DNA of 64,000 nucleotides, from contig JAGTRY010000008.1 in the NCBI GenBank assembly GCA_018262235.1, positions 1 through 64,000 of the forward strand, written 5' to 3'. Positions 32,087-41,121 of the stretch are shown one piece after another. The position numbers and the translations under genes were made by a program. The stretch is from Pseudomonadota bacterium. GTDB lineage: Bacteria; Pseudomonadota; Gammaproteobacteria; Burkholderiales; Rhodocyclaceae. The notes under the pieces are model-generated. The model was given only the letters and a program-made list of their open reading frames with translations, had not been told where the DNA came from and made no database searches. Within the stretch, counting starts at the first letter, position 1. Each line of letters starts with the position of its first letter.

Positions 32087-33175
32087 ATGTCCCTGCCCCA
32101 GATCGATCCCGCCACCTACGCGGCACAACTCGCCACCAAGCTCGCCGAATTCAAGACCAATTTCGCGCCCTTTGGCCTGCCCGAACCGGCCGTGTTCCGC
32201 TCGGCACCGCTGCATTACCGGCAACGCGCGGAGTTCCGCATCTGGCATGCAGGCGAACGCATCGATTACGCAATGTTCGCCCCGGCGGATCCCAAACGCC
32301 CCATCGTACTGGAAGACTTTCCCACCGCCGCCGCCTCGATCTGCGCCCTGATGCCGCGCCTGCGCGAAAAACTCCAGGCACAAGCGGTACTGAAAACCAA
32401 ATTGTTCCAGGTGAACTTTCTCGCCACACGCTCGGGGCAGATGCTCGTCACCCTGATCTACCACCGCAAGCTCGACACCGACTGGGAAACCGCCGCGCGC
32501 GCCTTGGCGGCCGAGCTGCAGATCAAGCTGATCGGGCGCAGTCTGAAACAGAAGATCGTGCTCGAAAGCGACTGGCTGCTCGAAGAACTCGAAGTCGGCA
32601 ACCGGCGCCTGCGTTACCAGCAGGTCGAAGGCTCCTTTACCCAGCCCAACGCCGGCGTCAATCAGCAGATGCTCGGCTGGGCATGCCAACAGGCGCAGGG
32701 ACTCGGCGGTGATCTGCTCGAACTGTATTGCGGCAACGGCAATTTCACGGTCGCCCTGGCGCCACAATTCGGTCGCGTGCTGGCCACCGAGATGAGCAAA
32801 TCCTCAGTCAAGGCAGCCGACTACAACCTTGCCGCGAATGACATCCGCAATGTCACGATGGTGCGCATGGCCAGCGACGAGATCAGCGATGCCCTCGCCC
32901 GCGTGCGCCCCTTCACGCGCCTGAAGGATGTAGATCTCGACGGCTACCGCTTCACCACCCTCTTCGTCGACCCGCCCCGCAGCGGGCTGGACGCCCCGAC
33001 CCTGCAACTGGCCAGCGGCTTCGAATACATCCTCTACATCTCCTGCAACCCGCAGACCCTGCGCGACAACGTCGAGGCCCTGCAAGCCACGCACCGCCTC
33101 AGCGCCGCCGCCGTATTCGACCAGTTCCCCTATACACATCATCTGGAATGCGGACTGCTCCTGACGCGACGCTGA
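32087..33175 (+). CDS. trmA: tRNA (uracil-5-)-methyltransferase TrmA
   Basis: YRQRAEFRIWH, SFTQPNAGVNQQM, LELYCGNGNFT, DPPRSGLD, YISCNPQTL. Confidence 0.95.
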   Translation: MSLPQIDPATYAAQLATKLAEFKTNFAPFGLPEPAVFRSAPLHYRQRAEFRIWHAGERIDYAMFAPADPKRPIVLEDFPTAAASICALMPRLREKLQAQAVLKTKLFQVNFLATRSGQMLVTLIYHRKLDTDWETAARALAAELQIKLIGRSLKQKIVLESDWLLEELEVGNRRLRYQQVEGSFTQPNAGVNQQMLGWACQQAQGLGGDLLELYCGNGNFTVALAPQFGRVLATEMSKSSVKAADYNLAANDIRNVTMVRMASDEISDALARVRPFTRLKDVDLDGYRFTTLFVDPPRSGLDAPTLQLASGFEYILYISCNPQTLRDNVEALQATHRLSAAAVFDQFPYTHHLECGLLLTRR

Positions 33176-33348
33176 CGGGCCAGACGGCAAGCCCACTACT
33201 TCATGGCCCAATCAGGTAAGACTGATCACCCATGCTCGGTCAACACGATCACGGTCCTATGGCTAGGATGCTGGCTTTATCAGATTTATGATTGACAGAT
33301 ATCGACCAGGAGCGGACGGTCGGTAATGTGGCCCGGAAGCGGGCATTC

Positions 33349-33439
33349 GTAGGGCGCCGAAGCGAATCGCACCGGATTGGGTGGATTAACGTCATGCATG
33401 TTCATACGGTGCAATTCGCTTTGCTCATTGACACCCTAC
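33349..33439. repeat. GTAG-footed degenerate REP doublet
   Basis: GTAGGGCGCCGAAGCGAATCGCACCGG ... CGGTGCAATTCGCTTTGCTCATTGACACCCTAC. Confidence 0.75.
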
Positions 33440-33516
33440 GAGTCGTGCCGGATTGTTCAGAGTACGCCGTACGCGGTGGGAGTTTTTCCCGGGCATGATC
33501 TACATGCACATCCTGA

Positions 33517-33720
33517 AGTGGGGAACTTTCAACCCCATCACATGGGCTGTACCTTTTTTTACTGGCGTATCTTGTCAACACAGCAATTGAAGCGCTCATC
33601 TACAAACGCGTGTTCAAATTTATTGTGCGTCGTCGTGAGTTCGGTTGGATCTTCGTTGCCAATGCCATAAGCGATGGTGTAGCGTTCATCAGTCTTTTTA
33701 CTGCGCCAATCTCACCATGA
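33517..33720 (+). pseudogene. Probable truncated membrane-protein remnant (no ATG)
   Basis: Open frame reads ...GLYLFLLAYLVNTAIEALIYKRVFKFIVRRREFGWIFVANAISDGVAFISLFTAPISP*; not in ORF track because no ATG. Confidence 0.4.
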
Positions 33721-33845
33721 GCACGAACACGTGCGATCAGACGAGAACCGGCCACAAGCGGGCATTCACGATCAGGCGCCAGAGCAGTTGTTCAAGACCA
33801 AGCATGAACAACATTTTTCTACACCCTCGTTACACGTCCCCGAGA

Positions 33846-34190
33846 ATGTCATTACCAACATTCGTAGAAGTCTCCGAATTTGTTGCTAGTTTTGTTGGCG
33901 TTCCATCGGAACGTATTTCGCTATCGACCACACTTTTCGGTGATCTTGGCATTGATGGCGAGGACGGTAGTGATCTCTTGGTTGCCTTTGGTGAGCGTTT
34001 CAACGTCGACCTGTCGGCTCTTGACGTTACGAGGCACTTTGGCCCAGAAGGGTTTTGGCCTTGGGCACCGTTATATTGGGTTGTGTTGTGGATGCGGTCC
34101 GGCACCCCAGAACAAAAAGTACGGCGTTCGCCAATCAGAATCGCTGATCTTGTGAGCGCGGCTGAATCAGGCAAGTGGAACCACAGTTAA
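33846..34190 (+). CDS. DUF1493-like (acyl-carrier-protein-like) small protein
   Basis: FVGVPSERISLSTTLFGDLGIDGEDGSDLLVAFGERFNVDLSALDVTRHFGPEG. Confidence 0.7.
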   Translation: MSLPTFVEVSEFVASFVGVPSERISLSTTLFGDLGIDGEDGSDLLVAFGERFNVDLSALDVTRHFGPEGFWPWAPLYWVVLWMRSGTPEQKVRRSPIRIADLVSAAESGKWNHS

Positions 34191-34201
34191 TGAATAGCCT
34201 T

Positions 34202-34281
34202 GTAGGGCGGGTCATTGACCCGCGCTGACGAATGTGACTCCCCATTCCGCGCGGGTTACGCCTACGGCTAACCCGCCCTAC
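34202..34281. repeat. GTAG-footed REP doublet downstream of DUF1493 gene
   Basis: GTAGGGCGGGTCATTGACCCGCGC ... GCGCGGGTTACGCCTACGGCTAACCCGCCCTAC. Confidence 0.85.
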
Positions 34282-34414
34282 GCCTGAACGTCTGCTTCCC
34301 GATCCAACGAACTCACTATCCAACCTGCCACAGCGGTACGTCCTGCTTCAACAGCTCTGCTCGTCATGCGACCCGCACCCCGGACACTGACATGGCCCTG
34401 ATGGGTTCCAAAGC

Positions 34415-35161
34415 CTAGCGCAGCATCAGCGCGAATACCCCCCAGCCCAGATATTCACGCGTATAGGTCGCGTAGCGCCTCGGTTCCGAACTCAGTTTGG
34501 CTCGCACTTCTTTTGCCAACTCATCGGCAGGATTGGCTTCAAGCCAGCGACGCATGGTGAGCCATTTGGCCGCCTCGTATCGGTCCCAGCCGTCCTGATC
34601 AGCCAGAACCATTTCAACGACGTCGCACCCAAGCTGGCCGAAAGAGGCGAGAAGTTCCGGAAGCAAAAGAAAATCGGAGATCGCGTGCGCAAGACATCCT
34701 TTAGCCACATCTTCCGTTGGTGGTAATTGCCACCAATACGGTTCGCCAATGAGGATGATCCCTCCAGCGTGCAGGCTCCGGGCCAGAAGCTCGATGGTGC
34801 CGGATACGCCTCCGGCGATCCAGGTCGCACCGACACAGGCTGCCACACTGACCTTCTCTTCAGCGACATAGCCCGCCGCATCACCATGGATGAACTTGAG
34901 CTGATGGGCGACGCCGAGTTCTTCAGCGCGGCGTTTCGCCTGGCCGATGAACAACGGGCTCATGTCGATGCCGGTGCCTGTGACACCGTGATCGCGTGCC
35001 CAGGTGCACAACATCTCCCCTGAACCGCAGCCTAAATCAAGCACGCGAGCCCCCGACGCCAAACGTAACGCCGCGCCAAGAACGGCAAACTTTTCGGGGG
35101 TAAACGGATTATGGATGCGGTGAGCGCTTTCGGTGATGGTGAATATTCTTGGGATGTCCAT
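34415..35161 (-). CDS. yjhP: Class I SAM-dependent methyltransferase, YjhP-like
   Basis: VLDLGCGSGEMLCTWARDHG; 248 aa, next to a YjhX homologue. Confidence 0.75.
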   Translation of the reverse strand: MDIPRIFTITESAHRIHNPFTPEKFAVLGAALRLASGARVLDLGCGSGEMLCTWARDHGVTGTGIDMSPLFIGQAKRRAEELGVAHQLKFIHGDAAGYVAEEKVSVAACVGATWIAGGVSGTIELLARSLHAGGIILIGEPYWWQLPPTEDVAKGCLAHAISDFLLLPELLASFGQLGCDVVEMVLADQDGWDRYEAAKWLTMRRWLEANPADELAKEVRAKLSSEPRRYATYTREYLGWGVFALMLR

Positions 35162-35295
35162 TACATAAACTCCTTACAGGTTTGAATGGCTTGGGTTGCC
35201 TGCCTGCAGTAACCAATTGTGCGGGCTCCGCGTGGTTATCAGGCAAGCGCTGGTTATTGCGGACACAGTCACCAAACGGGCTTGTCCGGAATGCG

Positions 35296-35553
35296 TCATT
35301 GATTGTCGAGTTGTGAGCGCACTGCGCGAAGGCCGGCTTTGCTGATTTGGTATGGCTGCCCATTCCTGGAACAAATGAGGCGTTTGCTTCGCAGCTTCTT
35401 GAAGATGTCGAGCGAGCAGTCAGTCAGAAGAAAACCGTCGCGGGTGTAACAATCGACAGAGGAAAGATGGCCTGTCTCATCGTGGCTGTGCACAATGCGA
35501 CCGCCCTTGGCGAGGACATGCAGGGTCCTCTGCTCAGGCTTTGATATATTCAT
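35296..35553 (-). CDS. yjhX: YjhX family (UPF0386) toxin-like protein
   Basis: [54 protein letters not shown]...NGQPYQIS...VRSQLDNQ closely resembles E. coli YjhX. Confidence 0.88.
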   Translation of the reverse strand: MNISKPEQRTLHVLAKGGRIVHSHDETGHLSSVDCYTRDGFLLTDCSLDIFKKLRSKRLICSRNGQPYQISKAGLRAVRSQLDNQ

Positions 35554-35628
35554 GTTGGACGTTCTTTAGCAATCAAAATGCATAACAGGCAACAGACCCA
35601 TAGGGCCGTCACCGATTCTTTTGCATAG

Positions 35629-35664
35629 CGATAACTGGCACACCGAAAATCGGGTGAGTTATCG
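35629..35664. promoter_or_regulatory. Palindrome upstream of yjhX (CGATAACT...AGTTATCG)
   Basis: 8-bp perfect outer arms plus inner CACCGA/TCGGGTG pairing, about 75-110 bp upstream of yjhX start. Confidence 0.5.
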
Positions 35665-35849
35665 GATTGCTACAATCTCCAACATACTTGGCAAGCCTAT
35701 TCGATTAAGTGTCCAGCGGCATTGCGCCGCCTGGAGCATTGATTCTAGCCCAACGCGGCCACATCAATAACGTTCCGTTTCATTCTGCCCAGCCGGATGT
35801 GGCGCGGATGCCTCACCTTCTGCTCTGACCGGGCAAGAGGGCGTAGCCT

Positions 35850-36005
35850 TCACCTCAAGCTCAGGCTCGCAACACCAAACAACCCGACCAGTCCAATCCC
35901 GATCAGGTAGATGGCTACGATGAAGTTCAAGAGACGAGGCATGACCAGGATCAGGATTCCGGCAATCAACGACATCAGGGGCGCAATACTCAGATGGATA
36001 TTCAT
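35850..36005 (-). CDS. Small membrane protein, DUF3096-like
   Basis: MNIHLSIAPLMSLIAGILILVMPRLLNFIVAIYLIGIGLVGLFG. Confidence 0.75.
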   Translation of the reverse strand: MNIHLSIAPLMSLIAGILILVMPRLLNFIVAIYLIGIGLVGLFGVASLSLR

Positions 36006-36287
36006 GGCAACTCCATGGGAACAAGCCGGGTTGAAAAACGGAGCGATGCGGTAGACCGGCGTGCATCGATTCCGTAGCAGCGTTCCAGTCTGGACCCGCC
36101 TGGAAGGTACGTCCGTGCGCAAGGAAACACAACCCTCAGGCATTTCTTCATCGCGACAGCAACAGTGTTTTGCTGTTCAGCGCAAGACATGTGCAGTCTT
36201 GCACATGGCATTCCCGCAGAGCCTGCATTCTCCGGCACTCAATATGCTCGTGGCAATGGGATGCCGCGCAGCGCCAATCAGCCCCTG

Positions 36288-36665
36288 CTAGCGGGGCTTG
36301 CGCGCCACCACTTCGATTTCGACTGCCGCGCCACGCGGCAAGGCGGCGACCTGCACGGTGGAGCGCGCAGGCGTGTGACTGCCAAAGGCCGCAGCGTAGA
36401 CCTCGTTCATGGACTTGAAGTCTTCCAGATGGGTCAGGAACACGGTGGTCTTGACCACCGCCTGCAAACTCGCACCAGCCGCCTCCAGCACGGCCTGCAG
36501 ATTGGCCAGCACCTGGCGTGTCTGGCTGGCGATATCCCCGGTGAGCAAGTCTCCATCAGCCGATAACGGGATCTGGCCGGAGGTGAAGATCCAGCCATCC
36601 ACTTCAATCGCCTGGGCATAGGGACCGATGGCAGCAGGGGCTTCAGCGGTCTTGATCGTTTGCAT
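36288..36665 (-). CDS. ridA: RidA family reactive intermediate deaminase
   Basis: AIGPYAQAIEVDGWIFTSGQIPL; AALPRGAAVEIEVVA. Confidence 0.93.
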   Translation of the reverse strand: MQTIKTAEAPAAIGPYAQAIEVDGWIFTSGQIPLSADGDLLTGDIASQTRQVLANLQAVLEAAGASLQAVVKTTVFLTHLEDFKSMNEVYAAAFGSHTPARSTVQVAALPRGAAVEIEVVARKPR

Positions 36666-36716
36666 CGCAAGTACTCCTTGTTGAATCCATTTTGCTGCGC
36701 CCTGCCTTGCTTCCAT

Positions 36717-37487
36717 TCAGGCGAGGGCTTCGGCTGCGTCCGGTGCATGCCCGACCATCTTCGGGCTCAGGATATCTGCGAGGAAGCGCTGCGCACGCGG
36801 GTGTTTGGGCGCAGAGAAAAAATCCCGCGGTAGTGCTTCTTCCAGGATCTTGCCGGCATCCATGAACCAGATCCGGTCCGCAACCTCTTGTGCAAACCCC
36901 ATCTCGTGCGTCACGACAACCATCGTCATGCCTTCGCTGGCGAGTTGTTTCATGACCGACAGGACCTCTCCCACCATCTCCGGATCAAGCGCACTGGTCG
37001 GCTCGTCGAAGAGGATCAGGGGAGGCTTCTGCGCCAGGGCACGCGCAATCGCCACCCGCTGCTGCTGCCCCCCTGAAAGTTGCGCAGGCATCGCATCGAT
37101 GCGATGCTCCAGGCCGACCTTGGTAAGCAGTTCGGCCGCCAGATCGGAGGCCTCGGCCTTGGACATGCCAGCCACTTTCAGCGGCGACAGCATGACGTTC
37201 TCGCGTGCGGAAAGATGCGGAAAAAGATTGAACTGCTGGAACACGAAACCGATCCCTGCCCGCAGTTTGTTCACATCGTGTCCGGGTGAGTAGATGTCTT
37301 CACCATTGACGAAGATCCGCCCGCTCTGGATCGTTTCGAGCCGGTTCAAGGTGCGGATCATGGTCGACTTTCCGGATCCGGAAGGGCCGCACACCACGAC
37401 CACCTCGCCCTTTTTGATCTGTCCCGTGACATTGTCCAGAGCATGGTACTGGCCATACCACTTGTTAACGTGTTGCAAATCGATCAT
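36717..37487 (-). CDS. Polar amino acid ABC transporter ATP-binding protein
   Basis: [33 protein letters not shown]. Confidence 0.95.
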   Translation of the reverse strand: MIDLQHVNKWYGQYHALDNVTGQIKKGEVVVVCGPSGSGKSTMIRTLNRLETIQSGRIFVNGEDIYSPGHDVNKLRAGIGFVFQQFNLFPHLSARENVMLSPLKVAGMSKAEASDLAAELLTKVGLEHRIDAMPAQLSGGQQQRVAIARALAQKPPLILFDEPTSALDPEMVGEVLSVMKQLASEGMTMVVVTHEMGFAQEVADRIWFMDAGKILEEALPRDFFSAPKHPRAQRFLADILSPKMVGHAPDAAEALA

Positions 37488-37534
37488 GTTCGATTCTCCT
37501 GTCGGTTACGTGCCTGCATCCAGCGACCTGTTGC

Positions 37535-38227
37535 TCAGACGCCATGCAACTGCCGGTTGCGGATCTGGCTTTCCAGCCATTTTGAAAATTGCGACAGCCC
37601 CAGGCAGGCCACGAAATAGAAGCCGGCAAGCACGAGATAGACGGACAACGCCTTTGTCATTTCGATGCTGTTGATCTGCTGCGCCGAAAACGTTATTTCC
37701 TGCACACCAATGATGTAGACGATGGATGTTGCCTTGATCGTGGACACGAACTGGTTGAGCAGGGAGGGAATCATGTTGACCAGGGCTTGCGGCAGGATCA
37801 CGCTGCGCATGGCTTTAAAATATGACAAACCTATCGACCTGGCCGCTTCCATCTGCCCCTTGGGCAAACCGTCCAGCCCTGCCCGCACGATTTCGGTGAG
37901 GAATGCCGACTCATACACCACGATGGCAGACAGCGCCGTCGTGAAGGCCGGCACCGTGGTACCTATCATCACGGGCAGCAGGAAATAGACCCAAAAGATG
38001 ATCGTCACCAGAGGGATGCCACGGAAGGTGTACACCCAGATGGTGGAGAACACACGCAAAGCCTTGATGTGCCCGGTGCGGGCCAGCGCCATCAGGACGG
38101 CCAACGGGAACGACAAGCCCAGACCGAGTCCTGCCAGGATCAAGGTCCCCGCAAAGCCCCCCACCGGTCCGGAAGGCCAGGTCCCAACCAGAAACATCAT
38201 GCCGTATTGGCTCAATATATCCAGCAT
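37535..38227 (-). CDS. Polar amino acid ABC transporter permease
   Basis: HisM/GlnP-type permease signature (EIVRAGLDGLPKGQMEAARSIGLSYFKAMRSVILPQAL). Confidence 0.93.
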   Translation of the reverse strand: MLDILSQYGMMFLVGTWPSGPVGGFAGTLILAGLGLGLSFPLAVLMALARTGHIKALRVFSTIWVYTFRGIPLVTIIFWVYFLLPVMIGTTVPAFTTALSAIVVYESAFLTEIVRAGLDGLPKGQMEAARSIGLSYFKAMRSVILPQALVNMIPSLLNQFVSTIKATSIVYIIGVQEITFSAQQINSIEMTKALSVYLVLAGFYFVACLGLSQFSKWLESQIRNRQLHGV

Positions 38228-38231
38228 GCTG

Positions 38232-38927
38232 TCATCCTTTGAATGCGGGCGGAAAACGCCGGCTGAACCAGGCTCCGATCCCCATCAACGCAAGGGACGC
38301 CAGCAGGTAGAAAACCGTCGAAGCAAAAAAGACTTCGAGCGAACGGAAACTCAGGTTTTCGATAGCCTTGGTCTGATAGCTCAACTCCGCCACCCCGATG
38401 GCCATGGCCAGGCTCGTATCCTTGAACAGGATCAGGGAACGGTTGATCAAAGGGGGCACGGAGATCCGCAAGGCCTGCGGCAAGAGTACGTAGATCAAGG
38501 CCCCGAATGCCGAGAGCCCGATGGAACGTGCGGCTTCCAGCTGGGTGTGCGGCACCGCGCGCATCCCCGAGCGGATGTCCTCGGCAAAGAAAGCGCTCAC
38601 GTTCAGGCCCAGCGCAATCATGGCAAACAGGAATTCCGTATCGCCCCGGTTGATCCACAGCTTGATGTCTTGCGGCAGGATTTCCGGCATGCCGAAATAC
38701 CACACCATGATCTGCACCACCGTCGGCACGTTGCGGTGATATTCCACGAACAGCGCCACTATCCTGCCGATCCAGCGATTTGGCACAGCCCTGAGCCCGA
38801 CGAGCAGGAAGGCCACCAGGATGCCGATGATCCAGGCGGTGGAAAAGAGTCGTACAGTCGTTGCAGCCCCCTGCAGAAGCAGGGGGAGCACGTTGCTGGA
38901 CATCAAAAACGAGAGCTGGAAATCCAT
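38232..38927 (-). CDS. Polar amino acid ABC transporter permease
   Basis: EDIRSGMRAVPHTQLEAARSIGLSAFGALIYVLLPQAL. Confidence 0.93.
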   Translation of the reverse strand: MDFQLSFLMSSNVLPLLLQGAATTVRLFSTAWIIGILVAFLLVGLRAVPNRWIGRIVALFVEYHRNVPTVVQIMVWYFGMPEILPQDIKLWINRGDTEFLFAMIALGLNVSAFFAEDIRSGMRAVPHTQLEAARSIGLSAFGALIYVLLPQALRISVPPLINRSLILFKDTSLAMAIGVAELSYQTKAIENLSFRSLEVFFASTVFYLLASLALMGIGAWFSRRFPPAFKG

Positions 38928-38945
38928 TGAAGGCGATACTCCGGG

Positions 38946-39797
38946 TTATACGGCCTTATCGACGGGCTCGACCTTGAATTTGCGCTTGAGTTTGTAGATC
39001 GACTGCTCACCAAGCCATTTGTCATACAGCGTAGTCAAGGCGCCGGTCTTGTCGAGACGCTGGATCACATCATTGATGGCCGCCAGCAGTTTCGGATTGC
39101 CCTTGTTGACCACGATGCCGATGTGTTCCGCGTAGGTGGCTTCAGGGAGCAGGACCACCGGGTCACCCTTGCCCTGGGAGTCGATCTCGAACCGCTTGAG
39201 CGCCAGTTCCCCGGCCGTGAAACCTTCCACCTTCTCGCTCTGCAACCCCAGATAACAGGAAGCCACGTCCTGGAATGTCAGCACCTGGGATTTGGTCAGC
39301 ACGCGCGAGGCCACCGCTGCGGAACTGGATCCCTTAGAAGCACAGATCTTCTTGTCTGCAAGGTCGCTCAGTTTGCGGATGCCGGACTTCTTCTTGACCA
39401 TGACCTTGATGTCTCCCTGCAGGTACTGGAGACTGAAATCGACCTGCTCGGCACGCTCCGGCAGATAGGCCATCGAACCGGCCACGACATCGACCCGCCC
39501 GAGCTTGAGCTCGGGAATCCGTGCCTCGGTCGATAACGGATGATGTTCGAGCGCAACGCCAAGCGCTTTGGCCAGTTCCTTGCACATATCCACGTCATAC
39601 CCGACAAATGTCCGGCTGACAGGATCCTGATAGGCGTACGGCGCGCTGGCATTCTGCGTGCCGCAAACCAGCTTGCCGCGTGCCTTGATGTCATCGAACA
39701 CATCCGCGTGCGCGGCTGACGAAAACAGCGATCCCAGCAGCAGCGAGAGCGCAACAATCTTGCCGGTTTTGCCGGATAGTGATGATTTTTTTGTCAT
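38946..39797 (-). CDS. Polar amino acid ABC transporter substrate-binding protein
   Basis: Signal peptide, SBP_bac_3 pattern (GKLVCGTQNASAPYAYQD...FVGYDVDMCKELAKALG). Confidence 0.93.
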   Translation of the reverse strand: MTKKSSLSGKTGKIVALSLLLGSLFSSAAHADVFDDIKARGKLVCGTQNASAPYAYQDPVSRTFVGYDVDMCKELAKALGVALEHHPLSTEARIPELKLGRVDVVAGSMAYLPERAEQVDFSLQYLQGDIKVMVKKKSGIRKLSDLADKKICASKGSSSAAVASRVLTKSQVLTFQDVASCYLGLQSEKVEGFTAGELALKRFEIDSQGKGDPVVLLPEATYAEHIGIVVNKGNPKLLAAINDVIQRLDKTGALTTLYDKWLGEQSIYKLKRKFKVEPVDKAV

Positions 39798-39850
39798 GCC
39801 ATTACTCCTCAGAACAAAGGGGGAAGGAAGTTAAAGTTTTGTACCTGGAT

Positions 39851-41020
39851 CTAGCCTTTTAATGCCTGCAGCCCAACGCAAAGATCGTCAATCAAGTCCT
39901 CTGGCGACTCCAGCCCTACATGCAGCCTCACCATTGCACCACTACCCGACCAATCAGCCACGGTGCGCGCGCTGTGCATATCTACCGGGATCACCAGACT
40001 TTCAAATCCGCCCCAGGAAGCCCCCAGGCCGAAAAGCTTGAGTGCATTGACGAATCGCTCGGCGGCCGCGGCATCAACGCCTGCGACAAACTCGACCGTC
40101 AGCAAACCATTCGTGCCGCTGCAGTCACGGCACCACAGCGCATGCGCAGGGTGATCAGGCAATGCCGGACAGTGGACACGCGCCACCCCATCCTGTGTGA
40201 GCAACCACCGTGCCACATCCAGTGCGCTCTTCTCGTGTGCGGCCAGTCGCACTTTCAGGGAACGGATGCCGCGCAAAGTCAGCCATGCATCGTCGGCACC
40301 AACGGTCTGGCCAAAATCCACGGCGGCCTCTTCCAGCGGTTGCCAGGCGGCCTGCGTAGTGACCACTGCCCCGAGCATTACATCAGCATGTCCGCCCAGA
40401 TACTTCGTCGCCGCAATCACCGAGACATCGGCCCCCAATTCAAGCGGGTGGTAGAGCATCCCAGTGCCCCAGGTGTTGTCGACCACAACAAGGCATCCAT
40501 GCTCATGGGCCAGCTTGGCGATAGCCGGCAGATCCACCATCTCGTAGACCAGCGAGCCGGGGCTTTCCACGTAGATCAGTTTGGTGGCGGGCGTAATGCG
40601 GCTGGCAATATCGTGACCATCGGCGTGGTAGAACTCGTGTGTGATGCCCATCCGCGCAAGCTGCCTGGCGCAGAAACGGCGGACCGGCGCATAGACCGCA
40701 TCGGTGATCAGGACATGGTCTCCGCTCTGAAGATATGCCGAAAGAATTACGGCAATAGCCGCCTGCCCCGTCGGAAACAACTTCGCCCGGTATCCACCTT
40801 CAAGTTCGACGAGTGCATCTTCGAGCGCATAGCTGCTGTCGGTGCCTCGCGCACCATATGAGAGCATGCGTTCCGTATCCCGGCGGGCACGTGTTTCGCG
40901 CCATGCCGCCACGTCCTTGAAGATATAACTGCTGCCGCGGCTGACCGGGGTGTTGACCCAGCCACTCTGCGGACGGCCGGCGCGCAGCAAGCGCGTGGAA
41001 GGCGTATAGGGACGACTCAT
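39851..41020 (-). CDS. metC: Cystathionine beta-lyase-like (MetC family) PLP enzyme
   Basis: PLP Lys motif AATKYLGGHADVMLG; ARGTDSSYALEDALVELEGG; LHVGLESPEDLIDDL. Confidence 0.85.
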   Translation of the reverse strand: MSRPYTPSTRLLRAGRPQSGWVNTPVSRGSSYIFKDVAAWRETRARRDTERMLSYGARGTDSSYALEDALVELEGGYRAKLFPTGQAAIAVILSAYLQSGDHVLITDAVYAPVRRFCARQLARMGITHEFYHADGHDIASRITPATKLIYVESPGSLVYEMVDLPAIAKLAHEHGCLVVVDNTWGTGMLYHPLELGADVSVIAATKYLGGHADVMLGAVVTTQAAWQPLEEAAVDFGQTVGADDAWLTLRGIRSLKVRLAAHEKSALDVARWLLTQDGVARVHCPALPDHPAHALWCRDCSGTNGLLTVEFVAGVDAAAAERFVNALKLFGLGASWGGFESLVIPVDMHSARTVADWSGSGAMVRLHVGLESPEDLIDDLCVGLQALKG

Positions 41021-41121
41021 ATTGACTCTCAACAGGTAATTGGATGGAACGGCATCGTACGGATACGGCCGCAAGCGGTTCGGGCAGGCAGGCCAGGTTG
41101 GTTCATGTGCTGCATCCTTCT

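Noticed and set aside
35109-35363. 84-aa minus-strand ORF between yjhP and yjhX as a YjhQ remnant
   Set aside because: No GNAT-like motif and it overlaps both neighbours; looks like a chance ORF.
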